From Monosporascus cannonballus (lineage: Eukaryota > Ascomycota > Sordariomycetes > Xylariales): a stretch of DNA of 64,000 nucleotides. The notes under the pieces were generated by a model, which saw nothing but the letters and a program-made list of their open reading frames with translations, was not told the origin of the DNA and ran no database searches. Positions 35,759 to 47,030 of the stretch are shown here, one piece after another; positions within the stretch are counted from its first letter, which is position 1; every line of letters starts with the position of its first letter. The DNA lies in assembly GCA_004154925.1 (NCBI GenBank), contig QJNS01000173.1:105752-169751 (forward strand), read 5' to 3'. Made by a program: the position numbers and the translations under genes.

Positions 35759-38320
35759 ATGGCAACCGTGTCTCACGGAGGCCATCTATGAGTTGCGAAT
35801 CCAGATATAGGGTTTTGATCCCACGAGTTTTTCATATCGGCGTTGCCACGGCGTAAGGGGGGGGGGGGGGGGGTTTAAGAAAAAATTGTTGGCATGCGGT
35901 GACCGGAAGCATCCTCAGGCTTGCTCAGTAGTTTACCTCGTCGTTGAAGCAATAAAACCATATTAATCGATGAAAATATCAAATAAAACTAAGACGTGGT
36001 TTTGTGACTGTCCGTCAGCGGCGGCTGAAATAGAGGCACTACTCGATGTAATAACTAGGAGATTATGGTTGAGGTCTAGAATTTATATGGAGGGAATGGT
36101 TCCTCTAACGTATGAGTTGGACGAAGGGGGACATGGATAAGTCTAGGGCATTGCAATCTCCGAAGCAACTGGCGACACAAGTTTGTCAGTATAGGCTGTC
36201 TCTAACCTAATAGCTAGAAACTAACCATACAATATACTTCCCGTTTCCTATTTTTCATTCGCAAAAACCTTGCTAGGATTTCACCCTGGTCCGGGACTTC
36301 GTGGCGTTGATGACCTAACTACGGCCACTCCGTCCGTGACCGTCGAAGTGGCAGGAATGTCCCAGAATTTTCCTTTCGCATTTTCATACAGGGAGGGGAG
36401 CGACCGGCTCGGCACGAGTTCCATCGTCGCCCTTTCGACAAACATATCCCCCATCTACAAACCCCTCTTGCAAATCCCCATTTCGCTACCAGAGTACTGT
36501 TAACGTCAGCGGGGTCAACGACATCGACACCGACGCGAGGCAAAAAGAGCCGTGGGTCCCGCTTAGTCATACACGCATGGGCTTGGCCGAGCCGTGCCTG
36601 CCCTAATCCGACCTCCTACCTCGCGTGTCCGGCGCACATGCGGACGGACCACACTCGAGACACGCCGGCGTAGGCGGACGAGAAGGAGCCGGCCGGTAAA
36701 GGCCCACAAGGGAAGGCCCCCCACACGCTCGCTCGGATTCGAGTTCGGCGGCGCGGGAGTTAGATAGTCCTGAAGGAAGACCCTTCGAAGCGTGCGGCAG
36801 TCCTGTCTGTTTCCGTCCGTTCGTTCGGGGTCTGGACGGACGGGCTTCTGGTGTCCTCATCGGCGGGGCGGACCCGACCACACACGCGCACGCACACGCA
36901 CACGCTCTCCCCCCAACCCCCAGACTCCCCTCCCCCACCCCCATCCGCATCTGCTACGGCCCACGGCGTACCTCGGGGCAGCAAGCCAGCCAGCCGGGAA
37001 TCTTCCACGGCTGCTGCCGAGGGTTTGTATCGGGTTTGGCGCGTCTGTGGGCATGGGTGTGCGTGTAAGTGCGCGTGTGTAAGTTTTTGTAAGTGAATAT
37101 GTGAGTACGTATATATATCATCTACCCGCCCCGTCAGCCCTCCGGCCGGCTTATCTTCCCACGGCTTGATATAACGATCAGCGGCCCCTTCGCTCTCTCT
37201 GTCCGCTTTCCCCATATGTGCCGCGGGCCCGGGCGTGTTTTCTTTGGCCCGCAGAACATGTGCTAGGTGGCCACTCTTTTTAGCCCCTGTATCCCGCAGC
37301 GGTGGTACATATGTATGATGTAAAATATTGGTGCATATATTTGCTGTGCACTTTGAATCTATATTGGACACGATGGTCCCGTATGATAGATGGATGTAGA
37401 TAGCAACTCTTTTGCAACCCCTCCCCTTGTCCGTTGGGTTGATGCCAAAGTTTTCCTTTTCAGGGAGGATCTTTTTCTTCTCTAGTGCTCTATGTTCATC
37501 CCAACCCCCAACCCCCCACCACCAGTGTGTTCGTATCGAAGTATGTATCTCTACATTGGAATAAGTCTCCGATAAAACGCTACTAAGCTGACCGTCCGTG
37601 TCGAGCCAAGAGACGTGGATATACATCCTGGATGACACTTTGATGCGAGACTCCTGCGGTTGGGGTCGCGTAGACTGTGGGCGGAGTTCACGACACTTTG
37701 GAGACCGATTTTTATCGGAGAACTTGCGCCGCCCCGGTCGAATTCAGAGCATAAGCCATCTTTTCCTATCGGACCCCGCCCGGTCGATAAACCGGTATTT
37801 CGCTCATTGCCCCCGACACGAGCCTGAATGACGCCGGGTCGAGCCACCGACAACGTGTAGTCGTGTTGTAGCAAGGTTATCCTCTCGGCGGAGGAACGAG
37901 GCGGGAATATGTCAATGCTCCCTAGATAGCAACGGGACGAGATCCTGCGGCTCCAAGCTTTTGAGGGCTAAGCTGATTTGGAATCATCACGGACGGTGGG
38001 TTCGAGCCCCCCTGGGAATGATCATCATCGCTCTCCACTCCTGTCGAAACATCGGACTTGAGCAGACCAAAACTATGGAATGAATTCTAAAAGCGATAGG
38101 CAATGCCGTTCCAGGAGTCGCCGTGTGACGCTTGCCCAGAGTTAGGATCTTAAAGCAACAGCGTCGAGCGCTTCGTCCGCTCAGATGGCGAGTATCCCTG
38201 ATTTCCCCTCCTGGTAGAATTTGACTCGAGACTCCCCCCCTCGACCCACCAAGAATATTGCTTCATCATGTGGCTTGGGTGCAAAGTGGAGTCTCGGGGC
38301 AGAACACTGCTAGCCCATCA
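35759..38320. other. Intergenic region between convergent SDR and Ste50 genes
   Basis: No gene could be supported. A 292-codon minus frame at 36,760-37,638 is low-complexity (CA/CG repeats, Gly and Cys-Val runs) and has no recognisable domain. The region contains a 17-G run (35,857-35,873) and CA-rich simple sequence around 36,880-36,910. Confidence 0.5.
35857..35873. repeat. Poly-G tract (17 G)
   Basis: An uninterrupted run of G. It could be genuine or a place where the assembly length is uncertain. Confidence 0.9.
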
Positions 38321-39884
38321 TCATATAATTCCACCAGGAGGATCATAGGTTCCTCTGTTTCCCGGTCCGAGGCCGGCGCTACCAGGAATGTCAGCGTCGG
38401 CGGGCGCAGGGTTCGTCTTCCGTAACATGAACATGGGCTTCTTCCCTTCCTTATCCAATTGCTTAAACAAGATAAGCGGTTTCTCTTCGAGACCTAAGCA
38501 TCGTTCCTGGTCGCCATACACAATGTACAGTGCGTATTGATCCCACGGAGCATTGATCTGGTACTTCTTAAGAGCTGCGGGAAGGACCTTGTAGCAAGGG
38601 TCATCCATACTGACACGGAACGACTTGAAGATCTCTACCGAATTGCTGGATCCAGGCGTCTCGGGCGCGGGGGTTTGAATCCGGCGAGGAGCAACGGGTT
38701 GCTTCGTATTGTAGTGGTCGGATTCGGGGAAGGTGGAACGGGTAGTCGACGATGGTTGGCTTGGGCGATAGGACTGCGAGGCGAGAGTAGCGCTACCCAG
38801 GGTCGGTGGTGATGTGGGGGACGGTATGTTCGGAGGGTAACCGGGAGATTGGGATTGGCCGGAACCGTTCATAGCTGCCAGGTGTGACGAAGACATTACG
38901 GCCCTCTCGGCGGCATTGGCCGGGTCCAAGGTTTGCTCCACCAGCTGGTGAGTCGTCTGCAGATGCGTAGGAGAACCTGCACTCTTAGGTGGCGCGGCCA
39001 TCACGCCCTTCTTGTTCGTGGAATACTGCCGCTTAATGCCCACAGATGACGATTGGGCGGTCGAGGGCGTGGGTACCGCAGGGGATATGGTCGACTCGTA
39101 GCCATAGGCTTGGTTATTGGAGACGGTGGGCAATGGCTGCTGGGCGTTCTTAGCAAGGCGCAGAGCCGGTAGCATATCCTCGCGCAGCCGCCTGAAGTCT
39201 TCGGTCATGCGACGGAAATCTTGTTCGAGCAGGTTCATCCTTTCATCCCGAAGGCGCAACTGCTCGACCAGCTGCTTGATGTCTTTCAGGGTAGCTGTCG
39301 CATATTGAGCTTCGGCATCGGCGGCTATGCGCAAGGTTAGACTGGGGGAGAACGCACGACAGTTGGGACGGCCGTGGGTAACCTACAAAGCGGGATGTAA
39401 TGGTCACTCTCTATCGGGACGTCCTGTGCCTTCTTGACATCGTAGACGCTCTTCAGGATAGTCAGACGGTGGCCGACGCTCGTGATGCCCATGGCCTTCA
39501 AGTCATCGTGTAGCAGCGCAACCAAAGCCTCGCCGACGATATCGTTTGCTGTCGTCCGTCCTCCTGTTAGACGCAGCCATGGCGACGGTGCCTAGGTGCA
39601 GACATACCTATGAATTGATCGGAATACTGCTCCAAGCCTATGTTGGCGATGAAGTCGGCGCATTCCTCGGCGGTCCACTCGGATATTATGGTCTCGGGCA
39701 ACCTGTCAGCGCTACTGCGGTGGCCGTAGGTGGTGGGCGTGTGTTCGGTGGAAGACAGACCGTCCGAGTCAGTTGGGGAGATCTCGGAGTCTGTGGCGAT
39801 GACTGGAGAGCTCGTGTGGAGGCTCCTCTCGTACTCATCGTCAGCGTCCGATTCGGCATACGCGGTACCCGAGTCGAAGTTCAT
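38321..39884 (-). CDS. ste50: Ste50-type SAM/RA adaptor of the MAPK cascade
   Basis: Three exons, 39,608-39,884, 39,387-39,548 and 38,321-39,324, with introns of 59 and 62 bp (GTATGT..CTAAC..CAG; GTAGGT..CTAAC..TAG); 480 aa. The start is the Met of MNFDSGTAY, where the acidic N-terminus begins. A SAM domain spans about residues 68-133 (EWTAEECADFIANIGLEQY; ANDIVGEALVALLHDDLKAMGI), a coiled coil about 158-197 (LRLRDERMNLLEQDFRRM), and a Ser/Pro-rich linker follows. A Ras-association domain lies at about 375-449 (VEIFKSFRVSMDDPCYKVLP to KPMFMLRK). In yeast and filamentous fungi, Ste50 binds the MAPKKK Ste11 through SAM and Ras/Cdc42-type GTPases through RA, serving pheromone, osmotic and invasive-growth pathways. 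Length and domain order match the family. Confidence 0.95.
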
Positions 39885-42526
39885 AGTGCCGGTAGCTTGA
39901 AGTCGATATCTCAATCTCGGTCGGGTCAGACAGGCTATATATAAAGTTGGTTGGGAAGTCGAGTTCGCTGTTCCGCCGATCCCCTTTCCCCAGGCCCCTC
40001 TGTAGTAGCCGAGCCAAGCGTAGCGACGATCGGTGATGGACGGCTAGGGGGTTGGTCGGGCTGGTCTTGGTAAAGTCTTCTTTGGTGATTGTTGGATCGA
40101 CTCGATGCGTGATGGACGTGCGGGCTCAAGAGGTGCGAGTCGGTAACAAGGACATTCCAGACGACAACCACACACTGACAGAGACACACGGAACACGCCC
40201 ACTCACACAAAGGCCAGTCAAGAGATAAATAATGGCTATACCTATAGCGAAAGAAAGACTGATAATGGTATAGTGATTTGGTAATAGGCAACCTGGCGGA
40301 AACCCGAATTGGCTTTAGAACTAGAAATGGTCCGAATTGCCTGACGGTTGGTTGAGAATGCGAGGACCGGTGGGAAGTCAATAATTAATTAAGATTTTGG
40401 CACAAAGCACGACGTTGAAGTTTGCAACCTGCGCTTCGTTCTTTCTCCTCCTTTAGCCTGCCTACCCTAGGTAAGAGGGTAATAGGTAATAAATAATAAT
40501 AATAAGTACCAGCCAGACATACGAGGTGTGGTGTATTGCATGGGGACCTCGAAAGACCTCTAATCGCTGTTGGCCCGCTTTCCAGGCGGGCAGTGGACAC
40601 CCAATCTGCCAATGGCGCCCGGAAAGGCGGCTGGCCGGGGTTTGCCCACCACGCCCACTTATCCAAACATAGGTACTTACAGTAGTAGTCTAGTACATGT
40701 ACTGCACACGCATCAAGCGCGGTTAGGCGGTACGTACCTAATAAGCTAAGCCTCCCGCTCTTGGTAGGTGGCCTAGTAGGTATGTCGCTTTCAGGGCACT
40801 GGTAGCCGCTTTGGTCTGCGTAAGGCATTGCGAAGTACGTAAGTACGGAGCAGAGAGGCTAGAACCCCCCCCTGATTCCATGCCCGTTCCGTTCATATCC
40901 TCCGAAGCTTATATAATTTGACATCGTTACCGATTATCGATACATATACTCGCTATAACCGGGCTCCCCGGCCGACTCCTTTATCATCTAATTTCTATGC
41001 TGCATGTCTAATGACTATCGAGTTCATATTTGGGCAACCGGGTGTTGTGCTGAAGTTCGGCGAACGGGGGGTCCCAACTCGGCCGATTCGTATTGGAAAA
41101 GCCTACCTAGGTAGGTCTAGCTAGACAAGGTCGCATTGGCGACGGAGGCGGCTCCAAACAGGAAGGGCCCCGCCCAGGCCTTCCAATAGCGTTGCTCAAT
41201 GCAGACGCCATGCTTTCTCTGATGTCTATCAGGTGCAGCGATATTCTTTTTCCCTGTCTCTCTCTCTCTCCGCTCTCGCTTCGTTCTCTTCTCCTACTTT
41301 AACTGGACCTTTCGGATGCGCGCTTCACCTACCGTACGCAGACATGGCTTGCCTAAGTGAGTACCCGTGACAAGCTGCGAAGAGCGTGCCGGATAGCAGT
41401 CCACGGGATGGGAGGTAGAGATAACCGCTCCTCTCTCGCGACTTGCTGCTGGCCTTATACCATGCTCTACTATTCATATGCCTTCCGGTATCTCCCTGTC
41501 GACGAAATAAAGAGAGCAGTAACTGGACCGCTTTTGACACTAACTTGATGCAGAATTACGGCCATTAAACGCTGTTTTTGGCTGATTTGATTTGTTGAAC
41601 GAGCCCACCTGTCAGAACCATAGACCCGCCCAGTGACTACTATCCTAATTTCGCAGCCGCGGAGATATGCGCTCCCCGGGATCCGCGGTAACATGTCATC
41701 ATAGCTAGGTAGCTAGATCCGGGAAACGCATCGAACCCAAAACCACCAACTCCGTCTTTTCATTACTAGTTGGCGTCTCTCAGACCACTGAGTCGACGCT
41801 GCTTCCTCTTTGCGTTGCCCGCAAGTAGGGAGTCTTCGTCTATCCACATACGCCCAAGTCGGGGGCACAGCATCTCTTCGCCTGCCGTGATATTATCTCC
41901 GTGCGCGGCCCGGGATGCCTCTGGCCGCAGCATCTCCTTTCCCTCGCCAGGACGGGAAAGAGGACCCACTGCCGCCGTGTCGCGTATCTACTCTAACCTT
42001 CGCCTCACCTAAGCACCCCAACAACGGTCTCTCGTGTACAGGATTTCCGCCCTGCTTTATAACGTCCATCGTAAATATGAGCCAGATACATGCCTACCAA
42101 GGTAGGTCGTGACTCAACTAAGTCGTCCCCCTTGCCGGCGGCAGCTTGGTTAAAACGAACGCCGCAGCCCTGTTGTGAGTTGGTCGAGCCCAGCAACCGT
42201 CCACGAAACCCGGGGTTAACGTAGAGAGAGCATGCATACGCAAGTGAGGCTTTTCCCGCTTGTTCCAACATTTTCCCCCAGCTGGGAGCACCCCCAATAT
42301 CCAACGTTTAACCTACTCGAGCTGAGGAGCACAGCCGGCCAAACAAAGATGATGTCGACCCCAGGGAGTTCAAAAGAAGCTCTCCATCAGCCCGAGTGGG
42401 GCAGGCTAAGAGCTACGAGCCAACACACATAAGTTACGAAGGGTCTCTCTAAAGAACGGCACAAGCAGGGCGGATATGCATGAAAAGGAGGGTAGTCAGA
42501 CACTTCGATTATATTTTCAAGAGCCT

Positions 42527-42557
<31 letters not shown>

Positions 42558-43004
42558 CACCCAATCCAGGCCGTTAAGGACTTGTGGGTTGTAGGTCGGA
42601 CACCAACGACTTGTCACTTCTCCGTCCCCCCTCAATCCCTGCTCAGCCAAACTCCGTGGAAACTAGCTGGGATATCCGACGGCTCAATATTGGAAGATGA
42701 CGGTGGTGCACGAAACACCGCGTCGGGGTATCTCTGGGCTTGTGGATGCTTCCGGAAAACAGAAGGGGCCTTTCGCCTCGCGCACTTGTTTCTTTATACC
42801 AGCTGATGTAGAGAAGTGAAGTAAACCCATCCTTGTAGAGTGAGCCCGGGCTGAACCTCATCCACACTCCAATGTTCATTACCGCTCGATTCTCACATTA
42901 CCACAACTCCGGGACGCCCATCTTCGGTGGACTCGAAATTTCCACATGACAAAAACGCCTTGATGCAGTCGATTCATCCTCATTACCGTTGACATTAGAC
43001 CCGC
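39885..43004. other. Intergenic region upstream of Ste50 and downstream of LCB2
   Basis: Short frames only (for example 40,385-40,828 minus, 41,770-42,112 plus), none with recognisable domains or credible splicing. The part next to 39,884 should hold the Ste50 promoter and leader. An AT microsatellite lies at 42,539-42,557. Confidence 0.5.
42539..42557. repeat. AT microsatellite preceded by CATA units
   Basis: CATACATACAT runs into about 19 bp of alternating AT. Confidence 0.9.
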
Positions 43005-44996
43005 CTACCGAAGCTTCAGCTTGCAATCCGTCTCACCGCGAGCAATAACATCTGCGAGAGACCACCGGGGAGCTTCAATCTGACCCTCGAGCCCGTTGGC
43101 CTTACGCCATTCGTCCTCGTTCTCTGGGGCGACGCCATCAGGAAGCGGCTTGAGGCCTCCAGCGATGCCGGTCGAGAATTTTAGCTGCAGAATGTCTCCG
43201 ACTTCGTCACATGCTGCGAGCAATCGGTCCATGTCCTCCTTGTTATGAGCTGCTGAGACGCAGAAGCGCGCACGAGAGGTGATCAATGGTGTGGCCGGAT
43301 ACCCCACGACGACTACGGAGATTTTGCGCTTCAGCATTTCGTGACTGAAAGCGGGAATTTTAGCCGGGTTGTAAAGCATAATAGGGATGATGGGCGAGTC
43401 ATCGTGACCGTAGACGATATATCCGAGGCGCTTAAGACCCAGACGGAGGTAGCGGGAGTTGAAAGCTATACGCTGGAGGCGCTCCTCGCCCTGGCCGGGT
43501 ATGAGTTCGCCGTTAATCAATCTGAGGGAAGACTGGATTTGCGTCAAGACAGCAGGGGTAGGTGATTCGCCCAACATGACAGCGGCATTCGTGCTCCTGA
43601 GCTTGTCGATGATGTGTTTCTCGCCGGCCACGTAACCGCCATTTGCTCCGAAGGACTTGGTCAGGGTTCCCATAAGAATATCAACCCTGCTAGGATCGAT
43701 TCCGAAATAGTCACAAACACCACGGCCGCGGGGCCCAAGTGCCCCGATACTGTGAGCCTCGTCGACATACAAGTGGAACTTGTAGATGTCCTTCAACGCC
43801 AGCACACCAGGGAGATCCACCATAGTGCCTTCCATGGAATACAATCCCTCAACGGCAACGAGGATTTTCTTCCATGGGCGGTGGGTCCGAGGCTGACCTT
43901 GAGCTATAGCCTCACGCAGTTTTTTCTCAAGATCAACCATATCGTTATGCCTGAAAGAACGAATGACTGCGCCGGACAGACGCGCGCCGATTCGGATCGA
44001 GGCATGGTTGAGTTCGTCAGAGATGATGAGGCAGCCTTTAGAGACAAGAGCCGGAAAGGTGCTAGAATTGGTCACGAAGCCCATCGAGAATACCATGGCG
44101 GCCGGCTTGCCCACAAAGGCCGCAATGTCCCTCTCAACATCGTTTACGAGGTCCGAGGTACCTGCGTCGGCACGGGGACTGCAGAAGCTGAGACCATATT
44201 TGCGCACGCAATTCTCGACGGCGTCAGCACAAGGACCCTCGGATTGAGCAAATCCAAGATAATTGTAAGAGCTCATATTCAACGTCTCCGTCGTAGTTCC
44301 CAGGTATCGATAAGAAGCATTGAAATTCTCCGAGACGCGATCCATCAGGTTGATATATCGACCAGGGACTCCTGTGGTTGTTCTGGCGAAAAGGTCGTCT
44401 ATCCGGTTTTTCAGGCGGCGAGTGTAGAAGCTATCGAAATCATCCGTCAAGGGAGCATAACCATTAGCAGGTTTGATGCTCTGGTAGAGAGGCTTCTTGC
44501 TGAATCTTTTGCCGAAGAAATCTCTGATGTGGCCAAGGGCAATCAGGAGGAGGTAGCTGATGTAGGTGGTGAGGACATAATAGTAGGGCGGTTCGTCGAT
44601 TATAGGGGCTCTCAGAGACTCCCCATGATGCTTGCTCACATAGCGATGGTTTGGATGGTTCAATGGGCCGAATTGAGCATCGGCTCGCTTCTGGCGTGAT
44701 ACATCGGTAGACGAGAAGGGTTGATACAGGGTAGCCAGAGGTTCGTCGGCATTAGGCTCGCCGGCAGTAGCAGTCGAAAGCCTGATGGTAGGCAAGGTAA
44801 AATTGGCGTTCGACTTGTTCTGAAGCTCCAACAAGGACTGCTGGGCGGAAATGGGCTCCTTGGGCTTGGGGGAGACAGAGAAGAGCTGACTGAGGCGGTT
44901 CCCGCGAGACTGGGAGGGCCGCCTCTCGTTGCCCGTCTTCTCCGCCTGCGGCATGCTGATCGAGTTAGTGAAGGGTAGAGTGATTCGTCGCGGCAT
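43005..44996 (-). CDS. lcb2: Serine palmitoyltransferase subunit 2 (LCB2)
   Basis: A single uninterrupted frame of 663 aa, ATG at 44,996 to a stop at 43,005. It is an alpha-oxoamine synthase of PLP fold type I. A Ser-rich N-terminus (1-130) is followed by a membrane segment at about 138-156 (YYYVLTTYISYLLLIALG). The catalytic core includes ETLNMSSYNYLGF (237-249), SDELNHASIRIGARLSGA (326-343) and VDEAHSIGALGPRGRG (411-426). The PLP lysine is K447 in GTLTKSFGANGGY. SPIIPIMLYNP (534-544) and a C-terminus ending ..CKLKLR are also typical. In the ER it pairs with LCB1 to condense serine with palmitoyl-CoA to 3-ketodihydrosphingosine, the first step of sphingolipid synthesis; LCB2 carries the PLP lysine. 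Met15 is an alternative start. It is divergent from acetoacetyl-CoA synthetase. Confidence 0.95.
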   Translation of the reverse strand: MPRRITLPFTNSISMPQAEKTGNERRPSQSRGNRLSQLFSVSPKPKEPISAQQSLLELQNKSNANFTLPTIRLSTATAGEPNADEPLATLYQPFSSTDVSRQKRADAQFGPLNHPNHRYVSKHHGESLRAPIIDEPPYYYVLTTYISYLLLIALGHIRDFFGKRFSKKPLYQSIKPANGYAPLTDDFDSFYTRRLKNRIDDLFARTTTGVPGRYINLMDRVSENFNASYRYLGTTTETLNMSSYNYLGFAQSEGPCADAVENCVRKYGLSFCSPRADAGTSDLVNDVERDIAAFVGKPAAMVFSMGFVTNSSTFPALVSKGCLIISDELNHASIRIGARLSGAVIRSFRHNDMVDLEKKLREAIAQGQPRTHRPWKKILVAVEGLYSMEGTMVDLPGVLALKDIYKFHLYVDEAHSIGALGPRGRGVCDYFGIDPSRVDILMGTLTKSFGANGGYVAGEKHIIDKLRSTNAAVMLGESPTPAVLTQIQSSLRLINGELIPGQGEERLQRIAFNSRYLRLGLKRLGYIVYGHDDSPIIPIMLYNPAKIPAFSHEMLKRKISVVVVGYPATPLITSRARFCVSAAHNKEDMDRLLAACDEVGDILQLKFSTGIAGGLKPLPDGVAPENEDEWRKANGLEGQIEAPRWSLADVIARGETDCKLKLR

Positions 44997-47030
44997 GTCT
45001 ATAGTCGATTATTAAGTCGAGTGTCGAAGGTCGTATTATAAGGAGACGCGTGCAGAGTCTCCGGTATTGACAATTCGGTCTGCTCGGTATACCTCGGCAA
45101 ACAAAATATTAATGGCTACAGATAGAATACCGTAATCGGGCCAATAGTAGAAGCTTTTTGACAGGTAGTTCTACTCTTCAGAATTCTGTAAAAGAGGAGT
45201 GTCATAGTTAGAGAGATGTCATCAATTGGAGGATGAGGAGGAACAGCGGAGAGTCGAGGGTGAATTGCGTAGGCAATTAAGTTCTCGCTGGCATATGCAG
45301 AAGACACAGCCTCGAGATCTGCTCGTGGCCGCGCATTCGATTGCGGCGTCCATGGCCACCAAGAGACGACGGCAACAACAACTCACATTTTAGGTAAATT
45401 GAGACAGGAGAGACCACGCGTTCTCGACCAGAAAAGCTGTTGGTCGACACAAACTGCGGCGAAGTCTGGTGCTGATCAAGGTCGGGGGAGCTATAGCTGC
45501 TGGGCGAATGATATAAAGGAGCGTGATAGGGAAGAATGCAATGCAGCTCCCTGTTTGATTCGATGGACTACTGCTCTCCCACGACGACGAATCAACGACC
45601 ACGGCTCTGGTATGGTTCTCCTAACGCATAACCGGGCCAAGGAAGTTGATTGTTGTCTATGACACAGGAGATGCGGGAAAAAAAAAAGGAAGAAAAGGAT
45701 CGCAGCTGCGAAAGCACGGTGAGGGAAGGGAAGGAAGAAGCGGGATCAGCGGAGGTAGGGGAGGGCCAAGGAAGCAGATCCATTATCCGTTAGCTTAGGC
45801 ACCTGTGTTAGAGAAACAAAGTACTCCAGTCATAGTATCGCTAAGCACTCATCTACAGGTACCTAACGCAGGGTATGAGGTATCGCACCTTATCCTCAGC
45901 TGATCATTATTCTACAGAGTGGGCCCAAGCACAAAATGAGCTTATGGGCACTTATGGCATTCTTAGAGCTTTTAATGTAAAATCCGGACCCCAAAACCGC
46001 AGTCGTTTCCCAGAGGATCAGGTCGACTAATGTCATTACTACCAAGATACGGTAGGTAATTCCATACAAGCAGACAACATCTTTTTCTTCATAGTCAGCA
46101 GTGAACTTCGCTTCGTAAGGGCTACATGCCCAGTAGTACAAACAGCCTTGTTCGTTTCAGGGGTAAGTAAGCCCAAGTCCCCGAGTCGGCCGAAAAGGAT
46201 TTGAGGCTTAGTTCGAAATCAAAAATCCTACAATTCGTGACTGGTCCATCATTTCTAATGAGGCCCCTAGTTTCACGATATCATCTTATTTCTCTCGGTA
46301 GCGAAGCGAATTTACGGGTCCAAGAGGTTATTTTGTTTGGGGTTTAAGGCAAATCACCATCACGCTCCATAAAGGCCATATCTCGATTGGTTATGTAGTT
46401 GCATCTATCAGGTAAACCCCGGCGCACCCGGTCAAGTGTCAAGTACCCAATAACAAGTAAAGGCTCAGACTTCAGTGGGACAAGCTCCGTCCATTCAAGC
46501 CACTGGAATCTCGATTTTCTCTGCTCACGCCAACTGGGCGGAACGGGTCTCGGTGGGTTGATATTGGATCTGACCGAACATTTGCGGCCGCATCTTTTTC
46601 GCCGCAAGGCCTGACAAGGTAGAATCTCTTCACTACTATGTAAGTTATCACAGGAAGAGAAAAAGACTGGCTCTCAATCTCTAGAGGCAGATCCTACCCA
46701 TAGTCGAATAATTAATCATTAGTTCAAGGCATCAGCCATGGAGCTTACCGTTGATGACCATGCTTTCCCCATCGGATTCTGGACTGTGGCTGATTAGTTA
46801 GTCCGCAACCGGCCTTCATCGGAGTACCGCCGTCTTTTCTAAGCCCAGGCATCGTGAACGTAAATAAGTAGCGGCATTGTGCTCGAACAGTCTAGTGAAT
46901 CGACAGACTTTTAACTCTGATATATACTGGTAGAGGACAGTAACTCTGCGGCCTCGATCTAGATTTTCCCATATTACTGCCCAGACACCAGAAACGACTA
47001 CGGCGCTGCTACAGCGCATCAATTCCCACC
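44997..47030. other. Divergent promoter region of LCB2 and acetoacetyl-CoA synthetase
   Basis: Two kilobases without a supported gene. A purine-rich tract at about 45,665-45,780 (pyrimidine-rich on the LCB2 sense strand) resembles fungal CT-rich promoter elements. The start of the right-hand gene has a strong context (CCACC before ATG). Confidence 0.5.

Noticed and set aside
37985..38030. tRNA T-arm-like sequence (GGGTTCGAGCCCCC)
   Set aside because: No matching 5' acceptor strand, D arm or anticodon arm can be placed at the right distance.
43614..44699. 361-codon plus-strand frame
   Set aside because: It lies antisense within LCB2, whose frame has clear catalytic motifs; the plus frame has no recognisable domain.
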